Source of the DNA: Chloroflexota bacterium
Lineage (GTDB): Bacteria > Chloroflexota > Anaerolineae > B4-G1
Reading direction: 5' to 3'
Assembly: GCA_030596915.1 (NCBI GenBank)
Contig: JAUVSX010000002.1
Span: 1 to 22,530 of the forward strand
DNA: 22,530 nucleotides
Each line of letters begins with the position of its first letter. Position 1 is the first letter of the stretch. The notes below the pieces were generated by a model. It ran no database searches, had not been told where the DNA came from, and saw nothing but the letters and a program-made list of their open reading frames with translations. The translations under genes and the position numbers were made by a program. Shown one piece after another: positions 7,343-15,153 of this stretch.

Positions 7343-8268
7343 CGCTCAAGCTGGCCCGCTCGATTGGGGAGAGCCTCGCCCGCACGCGCAACGCCGTGTT
7401 CAGCCGAGTTGCGGCCCTAGTTGGCGCGAGCGAGGTGACGGAAGCGACGTGGGGCGAGATCGAAGATTTGCTGATCCAGGCGGATGTGGGGGTCGATACG
7501 ACCTTGTATCTGGTCGACCGGCTTCGCCGACGGGCGCGCGACGAGGCGATGCTTCAGGAGGGGAAGCTGCGCCAGGCATTGCGAGAGGAGCTGCGGGCGC
7601 TGTTGCCGGATCCCAGACCGCTTCACCTGGACGATGCCGCAATGAGCGTTCTGCTGATGATCGGGGTCAACGGGTCCGGCAAGACCACGAGTATCGCCAA
7701 GCTCGCCCATCACCTACGTCTGGAGGGCCGGACAGTCCTGCTTGCGGCGGGTGACACTTTCCGGGCGGCTGCGTCCGATCAGCTCGACGTGTGGGCGCAG
7801 CGAGCCGGCGTGGACATCGTCAGGGGACCAGACGGCGGAGACCCGGGAGCGGTGGCCTTCGACGCCATCCACTCAGGGCTGGCTCACCACACCGACGTAG
7901 TCATTGTTGACACAGCCGGTCGGTTGCACACGCAGTTCAACCTGATGGCGGAGTTGCAGAAGATCCATCGAGTCATCTCGAAGGCGGTTGATGGCGCGCC
8001 GCACGAGACGATCCTCGTGCTGGATGCTACGACCGGCCAGAATGCCCTGTCGCAGGCGCGTCACTTCCAGGAAGCGGTTGAGGTGACAGGGGCCCTGATG
8101 GCGAAGCTAGACAGCACCGCCAAGGGAGGTATCGTGTTCAGCGTTGCCCGCGAACTCGGTCTCCCAGTACTGTTCTTGGGAACGGGTGAGCGCATTGGGG
8201 ATTTGGTACCGTTCGACGCTGACGCCTTCGTCGACGGTTTGATGAAGCAGGACATCCAGGGAGATTGA
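7339..8268 (+). CDS. ftsY: Signal recognition particle receptor FtsY
   Basis: FtsY is the SRP GTPase that docks ribosome-SRP complexes at the membrane for cotranslational insertion. A short helical N domain (residues about 1-95, beginning LKLARSIGESLARTRNAV) precedes the G domain. Visible motifs are the P-loop GVNGSGKTTS (about 109-118), AAGDTFRAAASDQL, DTAGRLHTQFNLMAEL, AKLDSTAKGG and the closing LGTGERIGDLVPFDADAFVDGL. It has 309 residues and no long acidic A domain, so membrane contact probably uses the N-terminal amphipathic helix. The start is TTG 7339, chosen because the family N-terminus begins immediately there. The stop is followed after one base by the prfB GTG, so the genes form an operon. 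In many bacteria ftsY lies next to rnc-smc; here it is divergent from them. Confidence 0.96.
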   Translation: MTLKLARSIGESLARTRNAVFSRVAALVGASEVTEATWGEIEDLLIQADVGVDTTLYLVDRLRRRARDEAMLQEGKLRQALREELRALLPDPRPLHLDDAAMSVLLMIGVNGSGKTTSIAKLAHHLRLEGRTVLLAAGDTFRAAASDQLDVWAQRAGVDIVRGPDGGDPGAVAFDAIHSGLAHHTDVVIVDTAGRLHTQFNLMAELQKIHRVISKAVDGAPHETILVLDATTGQNALSQARHFQEAVEVTGALMAKLDSTAKGGIVFSVARELGLPVLFLGTGERIGDLVPFDADAFVDGLMKQDIQGD

Positions 8269-8269
8269 T

Positions 8270-9371
8270 GTGGAGCAACTCTGTAGTCGGTTAGATGCCG
8301 CAGTAGCCAATCTCGACTTCATACGGGGGCGCCTTTGACCTAGCGACCAAAGAAGAGGATCTGGCGCAGCTCGAGAAGCAAGCCAGTGCCCCCGACTTCT
8401 GGGGCGACCCCGAATACGCGCAACAGGCGATGCGTCGGTTAGCTTCCTTGCGCGAGGAACTTGACCAGTGGCAGACCTTGGAGAAGCGTGTCCAGGACCT
8501 GGCGGAGCTAGCGTCCCTAGGTGATGAAGGCCTCTATGACGAGCTACTTGGGGAAGCGCAGGCGGCGGAACGCGACATTGATCGATTGGAGTTCCGGTTG
8601 TGGCTATCCGGCCCCTATGATCGCGGCGATGCCATTGTCGCTATCCACGCCGGAGCAGGCGGCACGGACGCCCAGGATTGGGCCGAGATGCTCCTGCGCA
8701 TGTATCTGCGCTGGGCCGAGCGGCGGGGTTTCCGCACCGATGTCGTCGACCGTCTGCACGGCGAGGAGGCTGGCATCAAACGGGCGATGATCACGGTTGC
8801 CGGCCAATATGCATACGGCTACGTGCGCACCGAACGCGGCGTGCACCGCCTGGTTCGGCTCTCGCCCTTCGATGCGGCCCACCGTCGCCACACTTCGTTC
8901 GCGCTGGTGGAGGCGTGGCCTGACATCGGCGATGCCATATCGGTCACGATTGATCCCGCTGATCTTCAGATCGACACTTTCCGCGCTTCGTCGGCGGGGG
9001 GGCAGCACATGCAGAAGAACGAAACCGCGGTGCGCATCACCCACCTGCCTTCGGGTACTGTTGTGAGCTGCCAGAACGAACGATCGCAGTCTCAGAACCG
9101 CGAGACGGCGATGCGCGTGTTACGAGCGCGCCTGCGGCAACGAGAGGAGGAGAGGCGGCGCGAGCAGATTGCCGAGCTGAAGGGCGAACACGTTGACGCT
9201 GGCTGGGGAAACCAGATTCGGTCGTACGTGCTGCATCCCTACCAGAAGGTGAAGGACCACCGGAGCGGACTTGAGACTGGCAATGTGCAGGCAGTGCTCG
9301 ACGGCTCGCTCGATCGATTTGTGGAGGCCTATCTGCGGTTCTCGCTGGGCGCCGGGGAGGGCCCCGCGTGA
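8270..9371 (+). CDS. prfB: Peptide chain release factor 2, with +1 programmed frameshift
   Basis: RF2 releases peptides at UGA and UAA. The gene must be read as 8270-8335 joined to 8337-9371, giving 366 residues, the normal RF2 length. Frame 1 starts at GTG 8270 behind GGGAG and runs 22 codons to CTT followed by an in-frame TGA (8336-8338). Skipping one base gives GAC CTA GCG and enters the main frame. GGGGG at 8325-8329 sits three bases before CTT, exactly as in the classical prfB frameshift site, so RF2 shortage would favour the shift (autoregulation). The UGA-reading tripeptide S-P-F is encoded at 8862-8870 and the catalytic G-G-Q at 8997-9005. The main-frame ATG at 8430 alone would lose the N-terminal domain. 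The gene lies between ftsY and tilS in one operon. Confidence 0.96.
8325..8339 (+). promoter_or_regulatory. prfB recoding site (internal SD plus CTT TGA C)
   Basis: The site reads CGG GGG CGC CTT TGA C in the starting frame. An SD-like GGGGG is placed as in the well-known enteric site (AGG GGG TAT CTT TGA C). The peptide before it (..DFIRGRL) and after it (DLATKEEDLAQLE) matches the RF2 N-terminus without a break, which supports real use of the shift. Confidence 0.95.
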
Positions 9372-9405
9372 TCCTCGTGGAGGCCTCTCGCCTGACGGGT
9401 GCTGT

Positions 9406-10983
9406 TTGCAGCTTCTGAGACAGGTTCGGCGCACCGTTGCGAGCTACGGACTTCTCGGTCCAGGAGACGTTCTTGTCGTCGGCGTCTCCGGTGGACCCGA
9501 TTCCGTATGCCTTCTGCATACGCTGCTGCGACTTCGGGAAGAGTACGGCCTTCGGCTGCAGGTCGCGCACTTGCACCACGGCGCTCGCGCCGCGGATGCG
9601 GACTCTGATGCCAGGTTTGTCTTCACGCTTGCGGATGGCTGGGATGTGCCGGTTCTCATCGAGCGCCAGGATGTGCCAGCGCTCGCCCGTAGGCGTGGTC
9701 TCGCGTTTGAGGAGGCAGCTCGTGACGCCCGTTACACGTTCCTCGCGCGGGTTGCCACCGCGGTCGGAGCAGCCACGATCGCGGTGGGACACAACGCAGA
9801 CGATCAGGCCGAGACTGTGCTGATGCACTTCCTCCGAGGCGCGGGACTTGCCGGTCTGCGCGGGATGCTGCCCCTCACTCCGCTGGCCGGCACACGGGAG
9901 TCCGCGCCTTCGGCCCACCACCCCGTCCCTGAAACAGGGTCGCGCAAGCGGTGCGGTTGGCAGTGGCCGTCGTCAGCGGTGCGAACGACGCCTGCCATTA
10001 TCCGTCCGCTGCTTGAGGTCCCTCGTGCTGAGATTGAGCGCTACTGCACGGCGCACGGTCTTGTCACGCGCTTCGACCGCTCGAACCTGGACACTACGTA
10101 CTTCCGCAACCGCCTGCGGCATGAACTCCTTCCGCTACTTGAGACCTACAATCCCCAGATTCGCGCCCGCCTCTGCCATACGGCGTCCATCGTTGCCGAG
10201 GAATACTCACTCCTGACTGCCTTGGGGGATCAGGCTTTCGAAGTATCAACAACATATGACGCTGCGCAGGGCTCTTGCGCAATCGACAGGTCCGCCTGGG
10301 CCGGGCTGCCGGTGGCGCTGCAGCGAGCGACGCTCCGGAAGGCGGTCTTCCGACTCCGACCTGCGCTTCGCGATCTGAGCTTCGGCCACGTGGAGCACGC
10401 GCGTCGGATAGGCCTGGGCGGTCGGGTTGGTGATCAGGCGACATTGCCGATGAGAGTCGCGCTGAGAGTAGGCTATGACACGCTGACCGTGGGCGACGTT
10501 AGGGCGCCGAGCCGACCTCCTGATGAACCCGTGCTGTGGGGCGGTGGGACGCTCGCCGTCTCCGTGCCCGGTGTCACCCTGCTGCCCAACTCGCCCTGGT
10601 CGTTGCGCGCGGAACTCCTCGAGGAATGGAACGTGGATGAGATCATCGATAATCCTGATCCGTGGGTGGCATATCTCGACCGCGACCGCGTGTCGGGGCC
10701 GGTCGCGCTTAGGACCCGGCGCGCGGGCGACCGCTTCCGTCCACAGGGAATGAACGGCCACACGGCCAAGCTGGGCGCCTTCATGATAGGGCGCAAGATA
10801 CCGCGCCAGTGGCGCGATCACATACCGATTCTGGCCGCTGGCGAAACAGTTCTATGGATCTGTGGCCACCGCATTGCACAGGACTGCAGCGTTCGCTCGA
10901 GCACAAGGCAGGTGCTTCGGCTGCAGTTCGAGCGCAGTGTCGAGGACGTGGGCAGAGGCAACGGTTGTGCCGCGCCTGAATAG
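9406..10983 (+). CDS. tilS: tRNA(Ile)-lysidine synthase
   Basis: TilS converts cytidine-34 of the CAU-anticodon tRNA(Ile) to lysidine using ATP and lysine, so the tRNA reads AUA. The PP-loop SGGPDS is at about residues 28-33. It is followed by HLHHGARAADADSDARFV, GHNADDQAETVLMHFLRG and the IIRPLLEVPRAEIERYC stretch. The C-terminal lysidine synthetase domain is seen as RRAGDRFRPQGMNGHTAKLGAFMIGRKIP...VLWICGHRIAQDCSV. At 525 residues it is somewhat long. About 30 low-complexity residues encoded near 9885-9985 interrupt the usual short link between GLRGMLPL and IIRPLL. I chose TTG 9406, 35 bp after the prfB stop; no ATG or GTG is available in that stretch and the ribosome site is weak, so the start is uncertain. 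Confidence 0.93.
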   Translation: MQLLRQVRRTVASYGLLGPGDVLVVGVSGGPDSVCLLHTLLRLREEYGLRLQVAHLHHGARAADADSDARFVFTLADGWDVPVLIERQDVPALARRRGLAFEEAARDARYTFLARVATAVGAATIAVGHNADDQAETVLMHFLRGAGLAGLRGMLPLTPLAGTRESAPSAHHPVPETGSRKRCGWQWPSSAVRTTPAIIRPLLEVPRAEIERYCTAHGLVTRFDRSNLDTTYFRNRLRHELLPLLETYNPQIRARLCHTASIVAEEYSLLTALGDQAFEVSTTYDAAQGSCAIDRSAWAGLPVALQRATLRKAVFRLRPALRDLSFGHVEHARRIGLGGRVGDQATLPMRVALRVGYDTLTVGDVRAPSRPPDEPVLWGGGTLAVSVPGVTLLPNSPWSLRAELLEEWNVDEIIDNPDPWVAYLDRDRVSGPVALRTRRAGDRFRPQGMNGHTAKLGAFMIGRKIPRQWRDHIPILAAGETVLWICGHRIAQDCSVRSSTRQVLRLQFERSVEDVGRGNGCAAPE

Positions 10984-11004
10984 CGAGCGCTCGGGGAGAC
11001 AGAC

Positions 11005-12069
11005 ATGCATAGACCTCAGATGAAAGAAATGCAGGCACGGCGGCGGGGGCGACTTGTGCTATTTTGGTTCACCGTTGGCCTGATTGTGGTGGTCTCCGTC
11101 GTGGCCGTCGTCACGATCCTGAGGGCCTTTCGTGGCTCGGGGGCTCCGGTGGAGACGCTTCTCATCGAGCCAGGCGAAGTGAGCCTGTGTGCCGGAGGCC
11201 AGCAGAGGTTCACCTCGAGTGCGGAGCCCGTCACGTGGCGAGGGACTGGTGGTACCATCAGCGGAGATGGTCTCTTCATCGCCGGGGGGGCGGTGGGCGA
11301 CTTCACCGTGATAGCTGATCAAGAGGAGACGGGCGCGTCAGCGCAAGTGCCGGTGCACGTCGTGGCGTGCACCGCTACGCCGCCACCAGCGCCCCCAACG
11401 GCGGCGTCCACCGTCGCCCCAACGGCGGGGCCGACGGCGATGCCCGAGGCGGTGGTGTCTGTCGAGGACCCTCAAGGCGATGTGGGCACGTACGAGACAG
11501 GCGCTGCCGTCGATGGGGTACCGAACGGCGTGGACATCCGTACGTGCAGCATCGGCGCGGACCTTCGCGTTGTGCTCCTGCCAGGAGCCGGAGTACCGGC
11601 TGAGGCCGCTGATTGGGTGCGAGAGGGCGAGATGCTGCTGTGGGCGGTACTGTATGATCCAATCCCCAACCCGCCCAACGCGTACGTCGACTGGGTCTTC
11701 GCCTTGGACCTGGACGGGAATACCGGGACAGGCCGCTCACCCAGCCAGGCCCGCATCAATCCTGGTCTGGGGGACGACGCCGCACTTGGACTCGCATACG
11801 ACGCGGCCCGCGGCGAATACGTGGCATACTTCCTCGCTTGGAACCCACAGGACGACGGATGGACGGCCGGCCCCGAGGAGGTGCGCTACTACATCAGCAA
11901 TGACCGCACCATGATCGCGCTGGCTCTGTCGCTCCAGACGCTCACCGACTTCGTTGCGGGGACAACCGGGGTGGCAGTTGCACCCGATCTTGTCCGGGGG
12001 CGTTCAGCCGTGCTGTCCTACGTAGGCGACCAGGCCGTGATAGATCTCTGTCCCGATCCGACTGAGTAG
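11005..12069 (+). CDS. Membrane-anchored exoprotein with Ig-like domain and Pro/Thr-rich linker
   Basis: I do not recognise a named gene. The 354-residue protein starts at ATG 11005 behind GGGGAG (6 nt spacing). A basic N-terminus (RRRGR) leads into one membrane segment at about residues 18-41, with no lipobox. A beta-rich Ig-like module follows at about 48-117; its GGTISGDGLFIAGG-type turn resembles bacterial Ig-like repeats. A Pro/Thr/Ala-rich linker covers about 118-148. The C-terminal domain (about 150-354) contains VFALDLDGNTGTG and DDAALGLAYDAARGEYVAYFLAWN, recalling carbohydrate- or DOMON-like beta-sandwich domains in which a DxDxNxGTG loop could bind calcium; this is inference. It should face outside the membrane. 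It lies between tilS and the fhaA promoter and may be cotranscribed with tilS. Confidence 0.75.
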   Translation: MHRPQMKEMQARRRGRLVLFWFTVGLIVVVSVVAVVTILRAFRGSGAPVETLLIEPGEVSLCAGGQQRFTSSAEPVTWRGTGGTISGDGLFIAGGAVGDFTVIADQEETGASAQVPVHVVACTATPPPAPPTAASTVAPTAGPTAMPEAVVSVEDPQGDVGTYETGAAVDGVPNGVDIRTCSIGADLRVVLLPGAGVPAEAADWVREGEMLLWAVLYDPIPNPPNAYVDWVFALDLDGNTGTGRSPSQARINPGLGDDAALGLAYDAARGEYVAYFLAWNPQDDGWTAGPEEVRYYISNDRTMIALALSLQTLTDFVAGTTGVAVAPDLVRGRSAVLSYVGDQAVIDLCPDPTE

Positions 12070-12078
12070 GCGAGGTGG

Positions 12079-12106
12079 TTGCTGAGGTGTGGTGCGACGG
12101 TATAAT
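12079..12106 (+). promoter_or_regulatory. Predicted promoter giving a leaderless fhaA transcript
   Basis: TTGCTG (12079-12084) and a perfect TATAAT (12101-12106) are separated by 16 bp. The fhaA ATG begins at 12113, seven bases past the -10 box, which is where transcription would normally start. The message would therefore begin at or next to the AUG, with no ribosome-binding site. Confidence 0.65.
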
Positions 12107-12112
12107 CTCTCG

Positions 12113-12913
12113 ATGAACAGGATCGCTCAGTTCGAGGCCATGGTTGAGCGACTGGTTGAGGGTACGTTCTCGCGCATCGTTTCAGAACGAGTCCACCCTC
12201 TAGAGGTAGCTGGTTGGATCAATCGGGCGGTTGAGGACTACCAGGTTGTGTCTGCTGAAGGGATACCGCAGGCGCCAACCCATTATTGGATATACCTCCG
12301 GCCGGAGGACTTCGAGGCACTGACCGCGGAACAGCCGACGCTGGAGCAGGATCTGGCCACGCACGTAGCTCAGCTCGCTGCCCAGGCAAGCCTGGCGTTG
12401 AGTGTGACGCCGACGGTCTCCGTGCTTCCCCGTCCGGGCCTGGCTGCGCGCGATGTGCTGGTCGAGGCTCGGTGGATCCCGCCGGGCGCCGCTGAACTTG
12501 AGAAAACGCACGAGATGCGTGCCGACGAGTTGCTGGCCGGCCTGGGCCAAGCGGGACCTCCACCTGGGCAGCCGTTTCTGATCCTCAATGGACGGCGGCA
12601 CGTCGATTTGGATCAGGTTGTGGTGACCATCGGACGCGGTCTGGACAACGACATCATCGTCGAAGACCCGCGGGTTTCCCGCAATCATGCGCAACTGCGC
12701 CTGAGATACGATCACTACGTGATATACGATCTGGACAGCCGCGGTGGCACCCAGATCAACGGCTACTCTGTCGAGGAGTGTGTGCTGCACTCCGGGGACG
12801 TGATTTCGCTCGGCGGCGTCCAGCTTGTCTATGGCGAGGACCGTACGACCCCTGGCCGCACGCCCAGTCTTGAGGACACGCCCGTTCTCCCTCCTCAGGC
12901 GGGTTCTCTCTGA
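12113..12913 (+). CDS. fhaA: FhaA-like protein: DUF3662 domain plus C-terminal FHA domain
   Basis: FHA domains bind phosphothreonine peptides and carry signals from Ser/Thr kinases. Residues about 1-115 form the DUF3662 domain (MNRIAQFEAMVERLVEGTFSR..., HPLEVAGWINRAVED, YWIYLRPEDFEAL). A variable linker follows, then an FHA domain at about 162-245: IGRGLDNDIIVEDPRVSRNHAQLRLR and DLDSRGGTQING, with the core Gly-Arg, Ser and His residues present and SRGGT in place of the common SxNGT. The 266-residue length is typical. I chose ATG 12113 because the domain starts there and because a promoter lies just upstream; a GTG frame from 12089 would begin before the expected transcript. In Actinobacteria FhaA sits beside fhaB, rodA, pbpA and kinases; the same theme is seen here. 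No kinase gene lies in the window. Confidence 0.9.
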   Translation: MNRIAQFEAMVERLVEGTFSRIVSERVHPLEVAGWINRAVEDYQVVSAEGIPQAPTHYWIYLRPEDFEALTAEQPTLEQDLATHVAQLAAQASLALSVTPTVSVLPRPGLAARDVLVEARWIPPGAAELEKTHEMRADELLAGLGQAGPPPGQPFLILNGRRHVDLDQVVVTIGRGLDNDIIVEDPRVSRNHAQLRLRYDHYVIYDLDSRGGTQINGYSVEECVLHSGDVISLGGVQLVYGEDRTTPGRTPSLEDTPVLPPQAGSL

Positions 12914-12919
12914 CCGCCG

Positions 12920-13369
12920 ATGGACTTGCTGCTTCTAGGCCTGCGCTTCTTGTCGGCTGCCATTCTCTATGCGTTTCTCACTGTGCTGCTTGTGATACTG
13001 TGGCGCGATCTTCGGGGGGCAGCCGATCGTCGAGAAGCAACCTACCCGTCGGCAAGGCTGATCGTTCTAGAGACCGCCGAGCGTGTCTTGGAGGCGGGCA
13101 CCGCGTTCGTGCTGCAACGTGTGACCTCCGTCGGGCGTGGGCCGGGCAACACCATCTCGATTCCCGATAGCTTTGTTTCGGGGCATCATGCCCTGCTATC
13201 CTGGCGCGGCAGCCAATGGTGGGTGGAGGACCAGGGCAGCCGGAATGGCACTCTGCTGAACGGGGTGCCGGTCGGCCGGCCAACGGTCATTGCTGCCGGC
13301 GACATTGTGGGTGTGGGCCGTACCGAATTCAAGCTGGAAATGGACGATGGATCTCGGGCTAGCGAATAG
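12920..13369 (+). CDS. fhaB: FhaB-like membrane-anchored FHA domain protein
   Basis: The 149-residue protein has one N-terminal membrane helix (about residues 3-28, LLLLGLRFLSAAILYAFLTV), a short basic linker and one FHA domain at about 68-142. The FHA signature is complete: GRGPGNTISIPDSFVSGHHALLSW, then DQGSRNGTLLNG. This is the FhaB architecture; in Actinobacteria FhaB is a substrate and partner of Ser/Thr kinases acting on division and wall synthesis. The gene starts six bases after the fhaA stop and its end overlaps the start of the SDR gene by 23 bp, so the three genes are cotranscribed. No clear Shine-Dalgarno site precedes ATG 12920. The symbol is by architecture and neighbourhood, not by a database match. 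Confidence 0.87.
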   Translation: MDLLLLGLRFLSAAILYAFLTVLLVILWRDLRGAADRREATYPSARLIVLETAERVLEAGTAFVLQRVTSVGRGPGNTISIPDSFVSGHHALLSWRGSQWWVEDQGSRNGTLLNGVPVGRPTVIAAGDIVGVGRTEFKLEMDDGSRASE

Positions 13370-14138
13370 GACTGCTCTTGTCACGGCTGCGAGCCGGGGG
13401 TGGGGGCGCGCCGTTGCGCGTCGCCTTGCGTGCGAAGGCGCCACCGTCGCCATCTGTGCGCGCGGAGAGGACAGCCTCAGGGCCGCCGCTACCGAGATCG
13501 GCGCAGAAACGGGCCGCTCCGTGCTTTCTGTGCTAGCCGATGTCTCGGATCCCGCGGATGTCGAGAGTTTGGTTGAGCGTGTCCTGGCCGAACTTGGCCG
13601 GATAGATCTCCTGGTCGTGAATGCAGGCGGGCCACCGCCCGGGCAGTTTCTCGACCTCAGCCCGTCGGACTGGGAGAGCGCGAGTCGGCTCACTCTTATG
13701 AGCGCCGTTCGCCTCTGCTATGCCGTCATTCCTTCGATGCGGCGGCAAGGAGTCGGATCGATCCTGGCCATCACGTCCGTGAGTGTCAAACAGCCGCTTC
13801 GTAACCTGGTTCTGTCCAACAGTCTGAGAATGGCCGTTGTGGGGCTGGTCAAGACGCTTGCCACTGAGCTGGCTCCTTGCGGCATCCGTGTCAACAGCAT
13901 CTGCCCCGGCTGGACGCGCACCGATCGCGTGGGAAAGCTGCTACGCGACCGGGCCCAGCGAAACGACACGACCGTGGAGGAGGAAGCCGCGGCCGCAGCC
14001 CAGGACATCCCTCTCGGTAGAATGGGCACGCCAGATGAGTTCGCCAACGCTGCGGCTTTCCTCCTCTCGCCCGCCGCGTCGTACATCACAGGAGTGTGCC
14101 TCCTCGTCGATGGGGGGCTGTACCGCGGCGCCTCGTGA
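13347..14138 (+). CDS. Atypical SDR (FabG-like) lacking the Tyr-x-x-x-Lys pair
   Basis: The 263-residue protein has a Rossmann fold of the short-chain dehydrogenase/reductase type: LVTAASRGWGRAVARRLA (in place of TGxxxGxG), ADVSDPADVE, VNAGGPPPG (in place of NNAG), a Ser-containing ITSVSVKQP strand, LAPCGIRVNSICPGWTRTD and a closing YITGVCLLVDGG. Where classical enzymes have YxxxK this one has S157-N-S-L-R161, so both catalytic residues are changed. This fits a known FabG-like subgroup with imperfect cofactor and catalytic motifs; whether it is an active reductase is open. I chose ATG 13347, where family sequence begins, giving a 23-bp overlap with fhaB. It occupies the position between the FHA genes and the wall-synthesis gene. 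Confidence 0.88.
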   Translation: MDLGLANRTALVTAASRGWGRAVARRLACEGATVAICARGEDSLRAAATEIGAETGRSVLSVLADVSDPADVESLVERVLAELGRIDLLVVNAGGPPPGQFLDLSPSDWESASRLTLMSAVRLCYAVIPSMRRQGVGSILAITSVSVKQPLRNLVLSNSLRMAVVGLVKTLATELAPCGIRVNSICPGWTRTDRVGKLLRDRAQRNDTTVEEEAAAAAQDIPLGRMGTPDEFANAAAFLLSPAASYITGVCLLVDGGLYRGAS

Positions 14139-14156
14139 CGGCAGTCTCGGGCGTCG

Positions 14157-14222
14157 GAACAACGTGTTGCAGCGCCAGTTGCCAAGGTTCGGCCCACTTG
14201 GGGCTGCCAGATCGCGTTGTTC
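14157..14222 (+). other. Nested inverted repeats upstream of mtnP (possible RNA structure)
   Basis: In the 133-bp gap between the SDR gene and mtnP three nested pairs can be drawn: GAACAACG (14157-14164) with CGTTGTTC (14215-14222), GCAGC (14169-14173) with GCTGC (14203-14207), and CCAAG (14182-14186) with CTTGG (14197-14201). No run of T follows, so it is not a classical terminator. No -35/-10 pair is convincing in this gap. Chance pairing is possible in GC-rich DNA. Confidence 0.35.
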
Positions 14223-14271
14223 TTGCAGATCGAGGTCTTGGGTCGCTTCAGGGGGCAAGGGAGCATGCGTA

Positions 14272-15153
14272 GTGAGTAAGCCAGGCGGGTGCGAGCCCCG
14301 CGTAGGAGTTATCGGCGGATCGGGCCTCTATGACATGGATGGCCTCGAGGACACGCGCACGCATCGCATTGAGACCCCTTTTGGCGACCCGTCCGACGCG
14401 ATAGTCACCGGGATCCTTGGTGGCGCAAGGGTCGCTTTCCTCGCCCGGCACGGGCGTGGGCATCGCTTCACGCCATCAGAGATCAACTACCGAGCCAACC
14501 TGTTCGCCATGAAGAGCTTGGGCGTCCAACAGGTAATCGCCATTTCAGCCTGTGGCTCTCTGCGCAGCCGAATTCACCCTGGGGACGTGGTGGTCCCGGA
14601 CCAGTTGTTCGACTTCACCAAGACGCGTGATCGATCCTTCTTTGGCGGCGGGCTTGTCGTGCACCTTAGTACGGCTGACCCCTTCTGCGGGCGACTGTCC
14701 GGTCGCATCGCCGAGGCGACCGAGACCGCGGGCGGGCGGGTGCATCCGAGTGGCAGCTTCATTACGATCGAGGGCCCCCGCTTCTCGACCAAGGCTGAGA
14801 GCCACGTCTTTCGGCAGTGGGGGATGGACATCATTGGAATGACCACGAGCCCCGAAGCGTTCCTTGCCCGAGAGGCCGAGATGTGCTACGCCGTGATGGC
14901 TCACGTGACCGACTACGACGTATGGCACGAGACTGAGGAACCAGTCAGCGTTGAGGCCTTGCTCAACACTCTGGCGGCGAACACAACGCTAGCCCTGGAT
15001 GCGCTGCGCAGGCTCGTGCCCGCACTTGCCGCAGAACCGCGCACGTGCGCCTGTGCCTCAGCGCTGGCTGGTGCGATCATCACCGCTCGGGAGCACATCC
15101 CCCGAGGCGTGATCGAGCAGCTCACGCCGATTCTTGGGCCCCACGTTGACTGA
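14272..15153 (+). CDS. mtnP: S-methyl-5'-thioadenosine phosphorylase
   Basis: It splits methylthioadenosine, a by-product of polyamine synthesis and SAM use, into adenine and methylthioribose-1-phosphate. The trimeric purine nucleoside phosphorylase family II pattern is clear: GVIGGSGLYDMDGL, the phosphate-binding ARHGRGHRFTPSEINYRAN, ACGSLRSRIHPGDVVVPDQ, EGPRFSTKAES, MTTSPEAFLAREAEMCYA and HVTDYD, whose Asp residues contact adenine. The DYD triad favours adenine-type substrates over guanosine. It has 293 residues. GTG 14272 is chosen because AAGGGAG lies about 8 nt upstream and family sequence begins within ten residues. The SDR gene ends 133 bp before it, and its own stop overlaps the beginning of the SEDS-PBP gene, so the two are probably translated in a coupled way. 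Confidence 0.93.
   Translation: MSKPGGCEPRVGVIGGSGLYDMDGLEDTRTHRIETPFGDPSDAIVTGILGGARVAFLARHGRGHRFTPSEINYRANLFAMKSLGVQQVIAISACGSLRSRIHPGDVVVPDQLFDFTKTRDRSFFGGGLVVHLSTADPFCGRLSGRIAEATETAGGRVHPSGSFITIEGPRFSTKAESHVFRQWGMDIIGMTTSPEAFLAREAEMCYAVMAHVTDYDVWHETEEPVSVEALLNTLAANTTLALDALRRLVPALAAEPRTCACASALAGAIITAREHIPRGVIEQLTPILGPHVD

Noticed and set aside
8268..8294. ATG 8268 overlapping the ftsY stop as the prfB start
   Set aside because: That frame hits TAG after eight codons. The GTG at 8270 reads straight into RF2 sequence and the recoding site.
9037..9921. A 294-codon minus-strand frame across prfB and tilS
   Set aside because: It spans two well-supported genes in antisense and has low-complexity Arg/Ser/Pro content with no family pattern.
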